64,000 bases of DNA from Marthasterias glacialis. Its lineage: Eukaryota > Echinodermata > Asteroidea > Forcipulatida > Asteriidae. The stretch's first letter is position 1, and each line of letters begins with the position of its first letter. The notes beneath the pieces are model-generated. The model had not been told where the DNA came from. It did not search any database and was given only the letters and a program-made list of their open reading frames with translations. The stretch spans positions 13,978,397 through 14,042,396 of the forward strand of contig OU452219.1 of assembly GCA_911728455.2 (NCBI GenBank), read 5' to 3'. The position numbers and the translations under genes are program-made. Shown piece after piece: positions 1 to 12,200 of this stretch.

Positions 1-310
1 ACCATGTGGTTTCTTACACACATGTAGTGTATGTTGCTTACAAATGTTTACATTATTTCCTTCGTCCATGCATGCACTGTGCATGAGGTTTACAGTATGC
101 ACTGTTGCATTGTACACGTGTTGTAGAAGACTGTAGCAGTCTTCCACAATATAATGTGTACAATATAACAGTGCTACTGCTTAGGCTTTTTTTTTTTTAA
201 TTACTTGGATTACAGAATCGCCACCGACAAAAAGTGAAGTTTTGAAAAAAAAAATAAAATCATCACCGCCAGAACTCCGCCAGAAAATTCAAATTTTGAG
301 GGGAAAAAAA

Positions 311-522
311 AAATGGCGCGGTGAGATCAATACTCTGGGAACGAGGTTGGCTCGTATCCACCATGGGCAGCACGCTGTATCGATCCCGCTGGCGCGCGCT
401 CTACTCGCTTGAGAGGTGTAGACACGAGGGTTCGATTGCCATGGAATACGTCCGGGCCGAACGAGCCGAATGGATAGGAGCCAACCTCGTTCCCAGGGGT
501 ATTGATCTCGCCGCGCCATTTT
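311..522. mobile_element. Foldback MITE with long terminal inverted repeats
   Basis: Left arm (about 311-355, AAATGGCGCGGTGAGATCAA then CTGGGAACGAGGTTGGCTC) is an inverted copy of the right arm (about 477-522). The centre is CG-richer than the flanks. Both strands read peptides with the ANLVPR motif, a familiar artefact in invertebrate gene models caused by such repeats; I do not regard these frames as genes. Confidence 0.75.
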
Positions 523-979
523 GTTTGGTATTGAGGTTGGCTCGATCAAAACAAGCCATTATACCTCTCGTCTCTCGTTACAGATGTAGACGAGAGGGCT
601 CGCTCGTCAAGCAAGGCATGGGGACGATCCAAGTAGAACCGTGTGCGTAAAGCAAGTGTTGAAAAAACGATCGTTTTGTTTAAAACGTGGACGGGGAGTG
701 GCATGTTGCAAACGAATTTTGTACGAAAAATATTTAATTTGATGGGGTCTTACACCTGCTTACTTAAAGGTTAAAGCCAGCTCATTGACATTGTTTCCCG
801 AGTCTCGCCTATTTTCACGGAACATGGGCATGGCCATTTTGGGATTAAAGGGCGCCTTCTTTTTTTTTTTTTCTTTTTTTTTTGCCGCTTGCCGCTACCC
901 GCCCAACTTTGTGCGGCAAATAATCTGTAATCCAAGTAATAAAAAAAACGGCCTTATATTACAAGCAGCTTATGTACAA

Positions 980-1137
980 CAGGAGACTTTTGAGACGTTG
1001 GTGGCAGCAGGCACACTGGTCCTTTTTGACAGTTGTGGGGCATGCGCGCACATGCTCAGTATTGTGCACGTAGCCCTTCAGAGCATGCGTACTACGAATG
1101 AGAACTGTGAAAAAGAAACATCCAAAAGTCTCCCAAT
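980..1137. repeat. Possible relative of the GGGAGACTTTTGAGACG palindrome
   Basis: GGAGACTTTTGAGACG at 981 and AAAAGTCTCCC at 1123-1133 are inverted with respect to each other and match the ends of the palindrome at 48887-49014. The interior has diverged. Reported as a probable decayed member of the same family. Confidence 0.4.
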
Positions 1138-2011
1138 TTTTTTGTACATGACTGCACATGCACATGTACATTCATGTATAGTACAAGCGCTAGATTCATA
1201 CAATGTACATGTATGTATGTAGGTTTCATAATAAAAGCTTGTATAGCATCTTCCTGGTAACACTGACAGAAGCTGTTTGTTTATACATACAGTATATAAC
1301 ATGATACATAAACATCCCCAGTGTATAACATTGATATATAAACATACAACTGCATGGTACAGTTGCATTGGATGTCATTCCACCATTACCAGTGGAAATT
1401 GAGTTTCTATGTTTTTAAAATGTGGACGATAAATATGAATCTAATCCAATCTAATCTACAATGTATACGTGTGTATTGTATGTAGGCTACCAATTCCTTG
1501 ATGCATTGCATTTTCCTGTAATTATAATTATAATAATAATAATTTATTCATTTATATAAGTGCAAATTCCAATTAAAATTGTTCAGATGCGCTTAACAGT
1601 AAAAATACAAGCACCTGAAAATACCTTAAAAAATACTCTAGAGAAAATTCATCAAAAATACTAATAAAAAATAGGGAAAAAAAACACACAAAAACTAAAA
1701 ATGGATGAACAAACGCCCAACACAAAGACGTTAAAAGACCCTAAGAATCGAAAAAAGTTAAAACCACAGAAAAAATCAGCTACTACGAAAAACAACATCC
1801 ATGAGCTAATCATGACATTTCATAGCACATTAAAATACAGGAAATATAAAAGCAAAATCCGTTAAAGGCCAACTTCAAACGATGAGTTTTTAGGAGTGAT
1901 TTGAAATTGGACACACTGCTGGCTCTCCTTATGTGACTAGGAAGGACATCAGCCCCTTTACATAAACAATACAAAAGCCAACTTGTCTAGTTCTACCTGT
2001 ACATTTAAAAA

Positions 2012-2286
2012 TGGCGTGTCGTGGCCGAGTGGTTAAGGAGGCACTGGACACAAGCTTTGGTGTTTCTGATCAGCAGAGTGTGGGTTCGAGTCATGGTCTT
2101 AAGCAAGACACTTCACCATTATTGCTTCGCCCTTCGGATGGGACTTAAAACCGTATGTCCCGTGTGTTGTATAAAGATCTAAAAAGGAACACGTAAAAGT
2201 ACGCAGAACACTTGTCGCCAAGAGAAGAAGTTGGCCCCGGTGTTTCTGGCATGGTTGGACCCCTCATTGAGATGCTGAACAGGCAT
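2012..2286 (+). mobile_element. SINE-1 copy (tRNA-headed)
   Basis: Starts TGGCGTGTCGTGGCCGAGTG (A-box TGGCCGAGTGG) with a B-box GGTTCGAGTC 65 bases later, then the conserved body containing CTTCGGATGGGAC, CCCGTGTGTTGT and the GCCCCGGTGTTTCTGG block. The 3' tail is truncated. The head resembles a Leu/Ser tRNA; no cloverleaf with paired acceptor arm is visible, so it is not a tRNA gene. Confidence 0.85.
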
Positions 2287-2574
2287 TTTTTTTTTTCATG
2301 AAGTAACAAATATGTTTATGAATTAATAATTTATCAGAACAGTTGCAGATTGATAAATACTGACAGTTCTGTATGACCGAAGATTTCAGTTCTATTTTAA
2401 GAGTGATTTTTAAAAGAAAAAAGTAGTAAGCGGTGTCCTAAATTTGTCTAAAAACACGTATTTTTGGCTGCGGATCTAAATCTTCCTGTTGTAACAACGG
2501 CAACAACATGTACATGTACATATAGTGTAAACTGTCAAGGATACACTATAAATAATGAAACCATCACCCTTAAT

Positions 2575-2628
2575 CCTCCGTCCAACAAAATCAAACAAAA
2601 CGTGCAGTTGGATTTTGTTGGACGGAGG
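2575..2628. repeat. Perfect 18-bp inverted repeat
   Basis: CCTCCGTCCAACAAAATC at 2575-2592 is inverted at 2611-2628 with an 18-base spacer. Likely a small MITE remnant. A second imperfect hairpin (TATAGTGTAA...TACACTATA) lies at 2521-2550. Confidence 0.7.
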
Positions 2629-2897
2629 ACTGCACTAGTAAACTGAGTATGGTCAACATGGGATCAGGCATACCTCCATAACCAACAGTTTGGATGTTAA
2701 GGATCCTGTTAAATCATTCAATAAAGTTAGGGTTCAAAGAAAGAATCAAACAAGTCAACAAAAAAAAAGACCAAAGAAAGACAGCTGGCTCTACATATGA
2801 TTTGGGGAAAAGATCCGTAGCTGAAATTCCTGAAAAACTAATTTTGTACCATGGAGGAAAGAATGTTTGTACAGAGTTACATGCGTGGAGGTAGTAC

Positions 2898-2942
2898 CTC
2901 CGAGCATAGAGCAAGGACGAGGTCCTTGCTCTATACTCGGAG
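2898..2942. repeat. Compact hairpin
   Basis: Arms CTCCGAGCATAGAGCAAGGA and GTCCTTGCTCTATACTCGGA pair with one mismatch around a 3-4 base loop. A second short hairpin (CATGGAG...CTCCATG) follows at once. Foldback sequence of unknown family. Confidence 0.7.
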
Positions 2943-3349
2943 CATGGAGTCCTTCCTCCATGCTCCAAGATGAATGCACAGTGTCAGTGTGTAGTAGCCC
3001 CACAGGTGTAATTACAAGAATGTTGGAGCTTACTGTAAGTCCTTTGATGTGTCAAGGGCTTGATGATTTTGACATGGTGTTAATTGATCCTGCTATGAAA
3101 GTCAATGGCTGTTGAATTTGTAGCACCTGCAGCCAATGGTGATTGATAGGGGCCATTGTGGCTGTAATAGAATTAGTTGTGCAGGAATACACATGGAGGC
3201 ACAGGATACACCTGTGGGACACATACAAGAGTTTACATTGGAAGCGCATGTAGTAGTTTCTTTATTATTTCAGTTTACGGCATTATGTTCTGAAATTCAA
3301 ATTTGAGTCGTCCATAACAGCGTCTAAGATCAGATTTTTTTGTGGTTAT

Positions 3350-3545
3350 GGATACATTTATTATTTGTGTTTTACCCATACACCGATGTCAGTTAAGCAC
3401 TGTATACTCAGTCCTCTGAGTCCTGTGAAAAAAACAAATTTACAGGCATATTCCTCGGGTGGGATCAGAACCCATGACCTTTGCCATTCTAGAGCAGATG
3501 TGTCACCAACTAGCCCACCGAGATTGCCCGGCAGCTAGAGGCAGT
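3350..3545 (-). mobile_element. SINE-3 copy (tRNA-headed, minus strand)
   Basis: On the minus strand: A-box-like TGGGCTAGTTGG and B-box GGTTCTGATCC, followed by GAATATGCCTGT and a tail matching CAGTGCTTAACTGACATCGG. Other copies are at 6360-6560 and 26664-26800, which share the CAAAGGYCRTGGGTT head and the tail. Confidence 0.65.
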
Positions 3546-4577
3546 TCAAATCCTACATTTTAGCAGCGTGTACCGCAACCATGAAATAGATGTTATTGGG
3601 GATAAAGACAATTACATATACTTGTGTTTTACCTATACACCGATGTGTGTTTATTTAAGCAAGTGTATCCGAAGACGGAAGTGGATTTCCGAATGTTTTT
3701 TCAGTACCATTTTTCTGAACACAAACCCCCCAAAATGGAAGAGCTTTTCTAGTGAGATGGTGCATCTAACAAGATTAAGTGTAGTACAGTACATGTACGT
3801 TTTCTTCTTCATGAAAAAGAGCTTTTGTATTTAATTGCTGGTCGCCTACTGTATATTACTAATCCAAGCAACAGCTTTTTTCTTCACCTCATCCCAGAGC
3901 CAGAGTTATAAATATATCATTCGGCCCAAGGGAAAGGTCTTTTTCTCATCGGCTGCCCCTGTGTTGAAATGTGGTATTGATTTCTCTAACGCTGAGATGA
4001 AATGGTTTGGTATATTAAAGTACGTGCTCAACTGAAGTCGATGGATGGTGTTTAAGCATTCTGTTCAGTGTAACTAAGGTTCAGGGATAATGTTTTTTCT
4101 CGGTTTCAGGACATCATCTTTGTTTTGAAAAAATTACCCTTAATGTGATATTCCTAAAACAAGCAGAGAACACAAGTTTAAGTCATGTTTTCAATGGTAG
4201 AAAATGAATTGCATGTTTAGACTTCTATGAAGCAAGCTTAAAAAGGTAAATAAAAAAAAAAAGGAACAAAAAAGAAAGAAAAAAAGAAGATAAGTTTTAC
4301 CCTTGAGTTGCCTTGCATGTAGGCCTACAGAGAACACATAAGTAGCCTTTGATGCTTTGGTCTTGTACCTCTCAGAATGTGATACCATAAATATTCATAT
4401 ATTCATTTGGGGTATCCTTTCCTCAAGAAAAAGTGGCCTTGTTCCCATCAGAGATTTTTTTAGCTATCTACTTTTCTGATTTCCTCTTCCTTTATATAGT
4501 CATCACCCTGAATGGCTTCTTTCTCAGTGGCCTTGTATAAATAGACTACTTTCACCGGAAAGCAAATAAGAATAGAG

Positions 4578-4816
4578 AGTTCTCAGGATTTTTTCCTGAT
4601 TTTAGGATTTTCTCAAAATCTCCTTTAGCATTCAAATTTTCTTGAAAGAATTGAAGGTATCACCAGATGGAGAAAGAAATAGTCCACATAGTGTCCAAGC
4701 CTGTAGTTTTGTATTTCTGGTGATGCACAGAGTCTGTAAACCCCCCTGAATTGTAATATCTGGGAGGTTCCTGAAAGCCATTTTCAGGAATGGTCATAAT
4801 TGGCAAAAATCTCGTC
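4578..4816 (+). repeat. Dispersed 240-bp repeat, copy 1
   Basis: Aligns with 23228-23508 in the same orientation. Shared blocks include TCAGGATTTTT, CACCAGAKGGAGAAAGAAATA, GTGTCCAARCMTGTAGTTTTG and ATCTSRGAGGTTCC. Family unknown; no terminal repeats noticed. Confidence 0.7.
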
Positions 4817-5592
4817 CCTGTAAGACGCTTTCAAATTGTGGAGAACTTTGGACAACCCCTTACCTACATACCAAGTAGTACCAAGCATGGTTCAAACATG
4901 CACAGAGAATGTTTTGCCGGGAGCTCCCTCGAAGCTCTCCAGTTTGGAGATTTTGCACAGCGTGGCTGGCCTTTGATGTGTGAATATTTACCATTGACAC
5001 CCCAAGCAACTGTCAAAGAAGAATTTCAGTCCCGACAAACAGAACAAAACAATCAATTGATCAGAGTTGACACGTTTATTTTTGGTCAGTGAAGATTCAC
5101 ATTTTTGACATTGACTTGAAAGACTAGCAAAGTTTAAGGGTCGAGGGTAGAGTGTCACGTTCCATTCCTTCTTACCTAAACAAGTTGGAAGTCTTGTGCA
5201 AATGTTATGATCCAAACTACAGATGATGTATACATATCCAGTCTGTACTATTATGAAAAAAAGAAGAAGAATTGTTGTATGGTTTGGGAGACCCGGCAAA
5301 TATGCACTAAACTTATGAAAACCGTGCGATAGGAGAGCATTGACATTTTGGTTAGTTTGGTCAGTGAAAAACTCAGAATTTCACACATTGACTTCAAGGG
5401 ACTGTGTCGTCCTGGTTTTAGCAGGCCTGTGGCTGTGCATGGAAAGATGAACTCTCACACAGATACTGCACATGCGCGCGCTTTCGGTCAAATCCCAAAG
5501 GGTGCCGTCTTTGTCAAACTGTGATGTGACCGCCGGTGCACACACGCGCGTGTACTAATTTCAATTTATTGCTATAATCACGACAACACAGC

Positions 5593-5866
5593 CCCTTTAA
5601 AGGGAAAGTACATGTAGCTCATTGGTGTTTTGGAAGAGTGAAGTCATTCCCACCCCCTTGTTTTCAGCAAACTCCGCATACGAACAACCTGTGAACGCTC
5701 CATCAAACTAGTTTTAGAAAAAACAATGGAAATCTTTGTGCCCATTTGGCGGAAAATATTTCTCTGAAGGATTGGTACTGGTGTAATTTTTTTTAATCAG
5801 TGAGTTTTTAGATTGAAACTGATCGTTGTTTTATTTCATTAATTACCTATCCTGTGCTTGGTCTTT
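5593..5866 (+). repeat. Dispersed repeat F, short copy
   Basis: Shares ends with 21717-22311: opening AAGGGAAAGTACAT...CATTGGT and closing GGATTGGTACTGG...ATCCTGT.CTTTGTC. The second copy is about twice as long, so one has lost or gained internal sequence. Confidence 0.5.
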
Positions 5867-6155
5867 ATTAAGAGGACACAGTGTCGCTTCTATTGTATTG
5901 TGTTCTGTTTGACAACCCCAAAGCAAGTTCCAAATCTTGGACAAATATTAAGATTTAAACATTCAAAAATTGGAAAAACTGCTGACGTGACGAAGCAAAT
6001 TTCCCCCCTTTACTGTGTTGCCTGTCATGAGCACGAATTGTTTATTTTCAATGATGGAGCTTTTTGTGTATTTGAAATGTCATCCTGATTGTGTATTTAT
6101 TGGAAAGTAATGAAATCTGTTGTCCTTTTTTTTCTTTTCTTCTTGATTATTACAG

Positions 6156-6245
6156 AGCTCCAAGCGTACTCTGCGCTCGAATGAAATCTTTTTCAGTCAG
6201 GGTAGCTTACTGGACACCGAGCTGGATTTGTCATTTTCATTACAG
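6156..6245 (+). CDS. PACS: PACS exon 1 of those visible (adaptor-binding motif)
   Basis: Thirty codons, residues 1-30 of the visible protein, starting [11 protein letters not shown] and ending SFSLQ. The acceptor is a pyrimidine-rich tract ending in cag at 6153-6155, the donor is gtatgt, and both ends are phase 0. It corresponds to the PACS segment SSKRILRSNE...ETELQLTFSLQ. The sequence DTELDLSF sits where PACS1 has ETELQLTF, the element shown in PACS1 to bind AP-1/GGA adaptors. The exon therefore belongs to the cargo/adaptor-binding region. The exon encoding the initiator Met and preceding beta-strand region is not in the window. Confidence 0.93.
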
Positions 6246-9200
6246 GTATGTAATAATGCTTTCAAACAGCTGCTCGCCAAACAATTTAAAAAAACAAAAA
6301 CAAAATGCTCCACTTCATAAAAAAAAAGCCAGCAATTCATTTTCAATGTAATTATTGCATCGGATATTATTTTGGTTAATCTTACACTGATGTGAGATAT
6401 TAAAGCACTGTACACTCAGTGCTTTCCTGAGTCCTGTGTGGAATAAAAAAAAAAACCATGCAGGCGTATTGCTTGGCGCAGTTGACTGACGTCACCAGAC
6501 TGCCAAGCGTGCCAGCTCAAGTCCTGTATATTAGCAACAGGTCCCACAACAATTTTAATTGCAATGTAATAATTGCTTTGCATAGATGTAATAACTGCAT
6601 TGGGGATATGGAATATTATTATATTGACCCCTTGCATGCTCGTCACACGCTGTGACTGTGCCACTCTCACCGTTGTGAAGTAAATAGGTATACGTGTAAA
6701 CACCGCGTCGCCTAAACTGTGACTTTCAAAATGGCGCAACCAAGATTATTGTGATGATGACATCAGGTGAAATAGGGCAAATACCACACACATTTATCCT
6801 TGTAGTTTGATTGGTGAAACATGCGTCACGTGACATCCTTTATTTATTGCCATGTATACTGCCGCAACGCTCCAAACTTTAATATCGGAGTCCAATATGG
6901 ATAACTATTGGATGCTTTGCAGCGTCGTTTCAGAAATAATCAATCTCCGCCCATTTGTCCAAAATGAGGCAAGGTCGTATCACGGCGGACAAGGTTAGTG
7001 TCTACACGTGGAGTTGTCCACGTTATTTAGAAGGTTTTTGGACAGCATTTTCAGAGTGTGGGCTGGACGAGTTTCCGTGTCTATTTTGTGTTTATTGTGA
7101 AAAAAAAATTCAAATGACAAGGATGTGTGATTTACATAAAATATTGAACGTTGAATGCATTTGCTGGTACGTTGTCGTAGAATGTAATCACTTGCAGGCC
7201 TGATTACTTCGTTCTTGAAAGAGCAAGGGGGCCAAGTCATTTTCTTCTTGATAAAGGGCACCTCTATGAGGAAATCGTAAATTTGTACTGGAACATTTCA
7301 AGGGCACCAGGGACAACGGAGGCAATTGCCTCTAATGCCTCCGTGAAGGATCAGGCCTGCACTTGGTAAAATCTGGCTTTTCCCTTTTGTGAAATGGAAT
7401 AGTCCAGATTTTACCTTGTGATTATATTCTGCAGTGGTGTACTCAAATGCACCAAATAATTATTTGTAAATTAGCTGGACAGTCAGTTCAGTTTACTTCA
7501 ACCCACTGATAATTTTATCCTTTTAAAACAAACTATGAAGACTACCCATGATTATTTTTAAAGTAACATGATATGAAGGCCTACCTAGTTACACAATAGT
7601 CCAATATATGAACTGTTCATACCTGTACAATAAATAGCAGACAGTAATTATGAAACCAGTGTTAAATTTACAACCTTGTTATGTAACACCGCTCTTAAAA
7701 TAGTGATTTTATTCAATTAGGGTTTCAAGCTTTGCATGGTTGTTCCATTGGAAGTAAGTTAGATAATCTTGTTTATGGGTGACCACCATGTGGGAGTAAG
7801 GCCGTATCCGAATTGGCGGCTACATCTTTGGCTATGGCTATGGCTGTTACTGAGGGTGTTGCTATGGATGGCCTATATTTCAGTGCATGATGATGTGGCA
7901 ATCTAGCCGCAGCCGTAGCCGCCAATTCGAACGTGGCCTAAGCTCTCCTGGGAAGAAGTGGTGGTTCCAAAAAGAACCAGGGCCAAATTTTCATTATATA
8001 TCTGCTTAGTCAGAAAAAGTAGCTAAGCACAAAGAAGTTGTGCTTACCAGATTAAGGTTACCAACCAAAATACCATGTCACGTGTACCATCTGTGACTAA
8101 TATCCTGCTCATTTTTGCTTAGAGGAAAATTTGTTTAAGCAATGTTTTCTGCTTAAGCACCACTAAGATATTGGGCCCAGATGTGAGACAGGTCTCAATG
8201 TTAAGAATGTTAGTATACATGTACATGTGCATAAGAACATACTACTACTAATAATAACATTTATAGTGCACCTTTTCCAAAGGTTACAAAGTGCTCAAAG
8301 GCTTTTCTCTGATAGTCAGAAAGTTGTAAGCATTGAACTTAAGCATGATTCAAGTAAATAGGTCTGAAGAGAGGATTTGAACATGAGTATGGAGCATCGG
8401 ACTGATTGTGGGATGGAGTTCCAGATTCTGGGACCTGCTACAGTGACAGCCTTATCTCCTGCTTTCTTTGCAGTACGGAGAATGCTCTGGTCGGTCTACA
8501 GGATAATTTTCTAATCAGTAACATGGGTGTCTTACATGTGAGTACATACATGTACATACATGTACGTACATGAGGCGTACGTGACACTTCCATTTTGCTC
8601 ATGGTCTTCTGGCCAGAAAGGTTTTATTTGCATATCCATCAAGGACTGTTGAATAAAGAACTTCCAACAGTGACATAATATTCCTTCAAGCGCCCTTGCC
8701 TGTCATTGCGTCAAGGATTTGTTCATTAGTCTCTGGCTGATAATAGTGCACTGTACTGTCTGGGAGGAGCACAGTTCTTCAGAAATTGTAGCCTGTTTAT
8801 GAAAAACTATGCAATGTGTAGGTTTTATTTTGCTAAATATGACAACATTTAGGAGACAGTGGATGAATGAAAAAAGTATTTTACAGTTTAAGATTTTGTT
8901 TCTTCTTGTGTTTTGGGGTTTTTTTTTTGGTGGAATTATTTCTCAAAGTCGAAATGAGATGGTAATGTAAGTAAATACCAAGCTTCGTAAGACGTACGAC
9001 TGTTAACCAATAATATGGAATTCTCTTCACTCTTGAAAACATTTGCTCACAACCAAGGGGGAAAAATAGCCAGGAATCGCCTCAGATTTCACCACAGTGT
9101 CAAGAATTCACAACAAGATTTGGGGGCCGGCCCTTAAGCGGGCCTCAGTTCCCACACCATAAGGCCTTCACACTTTGCATTTGGGAGTGAATCGGTGATA

Positions 9201-12200
9201 CATGTAGACCCTGTGTCTGCTTCTGAGATGGGACTGACCGATGACTTGGGCGCTTGTTCTCACTGCCTCTCAGTGTAACACCTCATCCATAGATTATCGT
9301 TCGAAATAGATTACGTCACCTGTATTTATACTTTGAGATAACTAAAAATTATCAATTTGGAAATTAGCCCTCAAAGTTTGCCCCCCCCCCCCCAATCTGA
9401 AAATCCTTGATCAGCCCCTGGTTATGGTTGTGGCGTGGCGTGGCCGAGCGGATTAGAACATCGGATACAAGCTCTGGTGTTTCTGCTCAGCAGAGTGTGT
9501 GTTTGAGTCCCAGTTGGGGGGCATGTGTCCTTAAGCAAGACACTTTAACCATTTTTGCTTCATCCTTCGGATGGCATGTAAAGCCAAAGGTCCTGTGTGT
9601 TGTGTAATGCACGTAAAAGAACCCAGTGCACTTACATGTATCGTTAAGAGAAGGGGTTTGCCCCAGTGTTCTTGGTTTGATCGGCTGCAGATTGTGCCAC
9701 AGCACCTTGTAAACAATTACATGGGGCTATGTAAAGGAAAAGAGGTGGATTTCACAAAACTAGTCCTAACTTATGACTAGTCCTGTAAGTTAGGACTAGT
9801 TACTCATCCTAACTCGAGATAAGACTAGTCCTAGCGCTTTGTGAAATCCACTCCAGGTCTCATACTTCTAAAACGTTACTTCGCATACCTTGCAGGAAAA
9901 AATACTGAACGCTTTGAGACACCCATCGGGTGTGATAAAGCGCTATATAAAAACTGTGTATTATTATTATTATTATTTTTTGTGTAAGAAATTTTTTTTC
10001 AGACTTTAGGGCACGCAGTGGAGGTTGTGATTTGTCATGCATTTGGAGCAGAGCTGAATGGTTCAGACTGTTCTTCTTGAGGGGAAATTTTGCCTTCCCC
10101 GTAGTGGGGTTGTTTTTTCATTACATCTATTGCATGACCGGTGAAAGTCCTTTTGAATAAGTACACACGTGGAGTTCATTTTACAACCCTAAACGTCTTG
10201 TGAAATTAGAAGTGGGCATACAGTACACAGGCATTATGTTCATCCTACTCAAATCTGATTTCCAAATTTGTTTTGGGGGGCCCTTAGAAAAATCAGCAAA
10301 ATTGTTATTAAAATAGCCTGAAAAGTCTATTAAAGACTGTAGGCATACCATATGTACTTGTAAATGTAGGTCAGCCCTTCTACAATTTTCCTACTGTTTT
10401 TTTTCAAAGGTCCAAGCATCATGCCTGAGTACATGTTCATTTATCAATTAAAAAAAAAAAAAGGTGTTAACTTCTCGTAAAAACATTACATTTCTGATTG
10501 ATCGGGTAACATATTTTGTAATGGGAAGCAATTATTGCTTGCACCTGCTCAAAGAATGATCACCACATTGTCAGAACACAGGCAGTTGCCCAATAGCAGG
10601 TGTGTATCTATGCCATGTCGAAAGTACAAGTATAATAAATTAGATCATTTGTGGCTTGATATCGAGTGATAAGATGGACAATGCCTCCTAACTTGACCCT
10701 TTTGTGTACACAGTGAACATGCATACACCATTGAATGACACACTTCTAGAAAAACTAAGTACACGTGTGGAGTACACTTGGAACTTGTGTACAGGCACCT
10801 GGCATGATCCTGTAGTGATCGTTGTTGGAACTGAAACCAGAATTACTACATTACACCCTACGATTAGACACACTGGCTTCAAGACTAACAAGAGCTGCCC
10901 GTATAGCAGATTGGCTAACTTTTTTTGTCAAAATTTAATTGAAGAATTGCTTTTGATGAAAAAAAAAGAAAAGAAGGAATATGTGTGTACTGAACACTGA
11001 AGTTACATTCTTGAAGGTTTGAGGCAATTTCCCCCGGGAAATGGGCACTATGGAAAAAATCTATTGGGACTTTAAACACTTCGTGCCGGGAATTTCAAAT
11101 TTAAAAAAAAAACTTCGGCCATCAACTATGGCCGAGGATTGGTCCTAAATCCGGAACCAAGGCAGGATACTCAGTTCACTCGGTTGCTCCCCCTTCCTCC
11201 ATCGAGCCAATATACATTGAATAAACAGTGGTGGAAGCCTCTCAATGTCTCGTAATCCTCTTCTTGGAATGAAAGGACAAAGGTCTGGAATCAGGGATTC
11301 CGTAATAATCTCTGCATAATGGGTGAAAATGTGCAAAATATTCAGCATTCTGCGTGGGTGAAACAAGGCATTGCACAGCGAGTGCAAGCTCCGAAACAAA
11401 ACTTCCGGGCGACCTTTGTTCCAGTATTCCGATCTTACACGATGGCGTGTTTACTCATCACCCTTTTTTCTGGCTGGGAAACTATTGGCGTGATACAGTT
11501 CATCTGGTGTCAACTGGTTAAAAAGGTCACCTCGGCAAAAGCAAGGGACAACAACATCAGTTGTAGATGGTGCTGGGGTTAAATACATGTGCAGGCTTTT
11601 ACTGATATATAATAATTTTTGGCATGACTGCTACGAATGATTTCTTTCAAATTATGTTTTTAATGGCTTAGAATTTTTGCCTCAGTCCAGTACTTTACTG
11701 TTTACATGGAGATATAACCCGAAATTCAGAATCTTTTTACATTGTACACTGGGTACACACTAGTGTCAGACGCTGTGAATACATGTGAGGATAAAATAGA
11801 GTGACTAACGGACGCGTATGCTCAAAGAAATCTGCAATAATCAGCCCAAGGGAGTTACGACATTCAGCTGGACTGGATGCATACAGGTCTATATTATGTA
11901 CGTGTTCGTTAGCCTCAGCTGTATTTCATTTCCATACATTTATCCCACACATAATTGGGAGGAGTTGCGTGCACAGTTAACGACGCATCAGTTGAATGGT
12001 TCCTGTAATGGAATATTTGAAGGTGAAGTCGTTTGTCGCTGCAGCGGTTGTTGCTATCCGATCCTCTTGATTTCAAGAAACGTTTATTTTATTTTAATGT
12101 TATTCTCTTGTTTTTTTTTTTCTTGATGACATTTCTTTACCCATGGTGATGCCTGAACAGTTGGAATTGGGTTTCCAATCGGGCCCCACTTTGGGGCCCT

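Larger units (their letters stand above)
1..6155. other. Upstream intron or 5' flank, no coding exon found
   Basis: No stretch here translates to the expected PACS N-terminus that should precede exon 1, so the window probably begins inside intron 1 or upstream of a distant first exon. The region holds a palindromic MITE (311-522), SINE copies (2012-2286, 3350-3545), short hairpins (2575-2628, 2898-2942), a dispersed 240-bp repeat (4578-4816) and a longer repeat (5593-5866). Open frames here are short, mostly cross repeats and show no family resemblance. Confidence 0.6.

Noticed and set aside
289..650. Overlapping frames with ANLVPR motifs on both strands
   Set aside because: They read across the terminal inverted repeats of a MITE; this motif is a familiar false gene in invertebrate annotations.
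785..1222. 145-codon open frame on the + strand, the longest in the window
   Set aside because: Poly-Phe from a T tract, low complexity, no family resemblance; overlaps the decayed palindrome at 980-1137.
9440..9510. tRNA-like sequence with A and B boxes (also at 2020, 47980, 51020, 52400, 52450, 53150)
   Set aside because: No complete cloverleaf or acceptor stem; each is the head of a repeated SINE.
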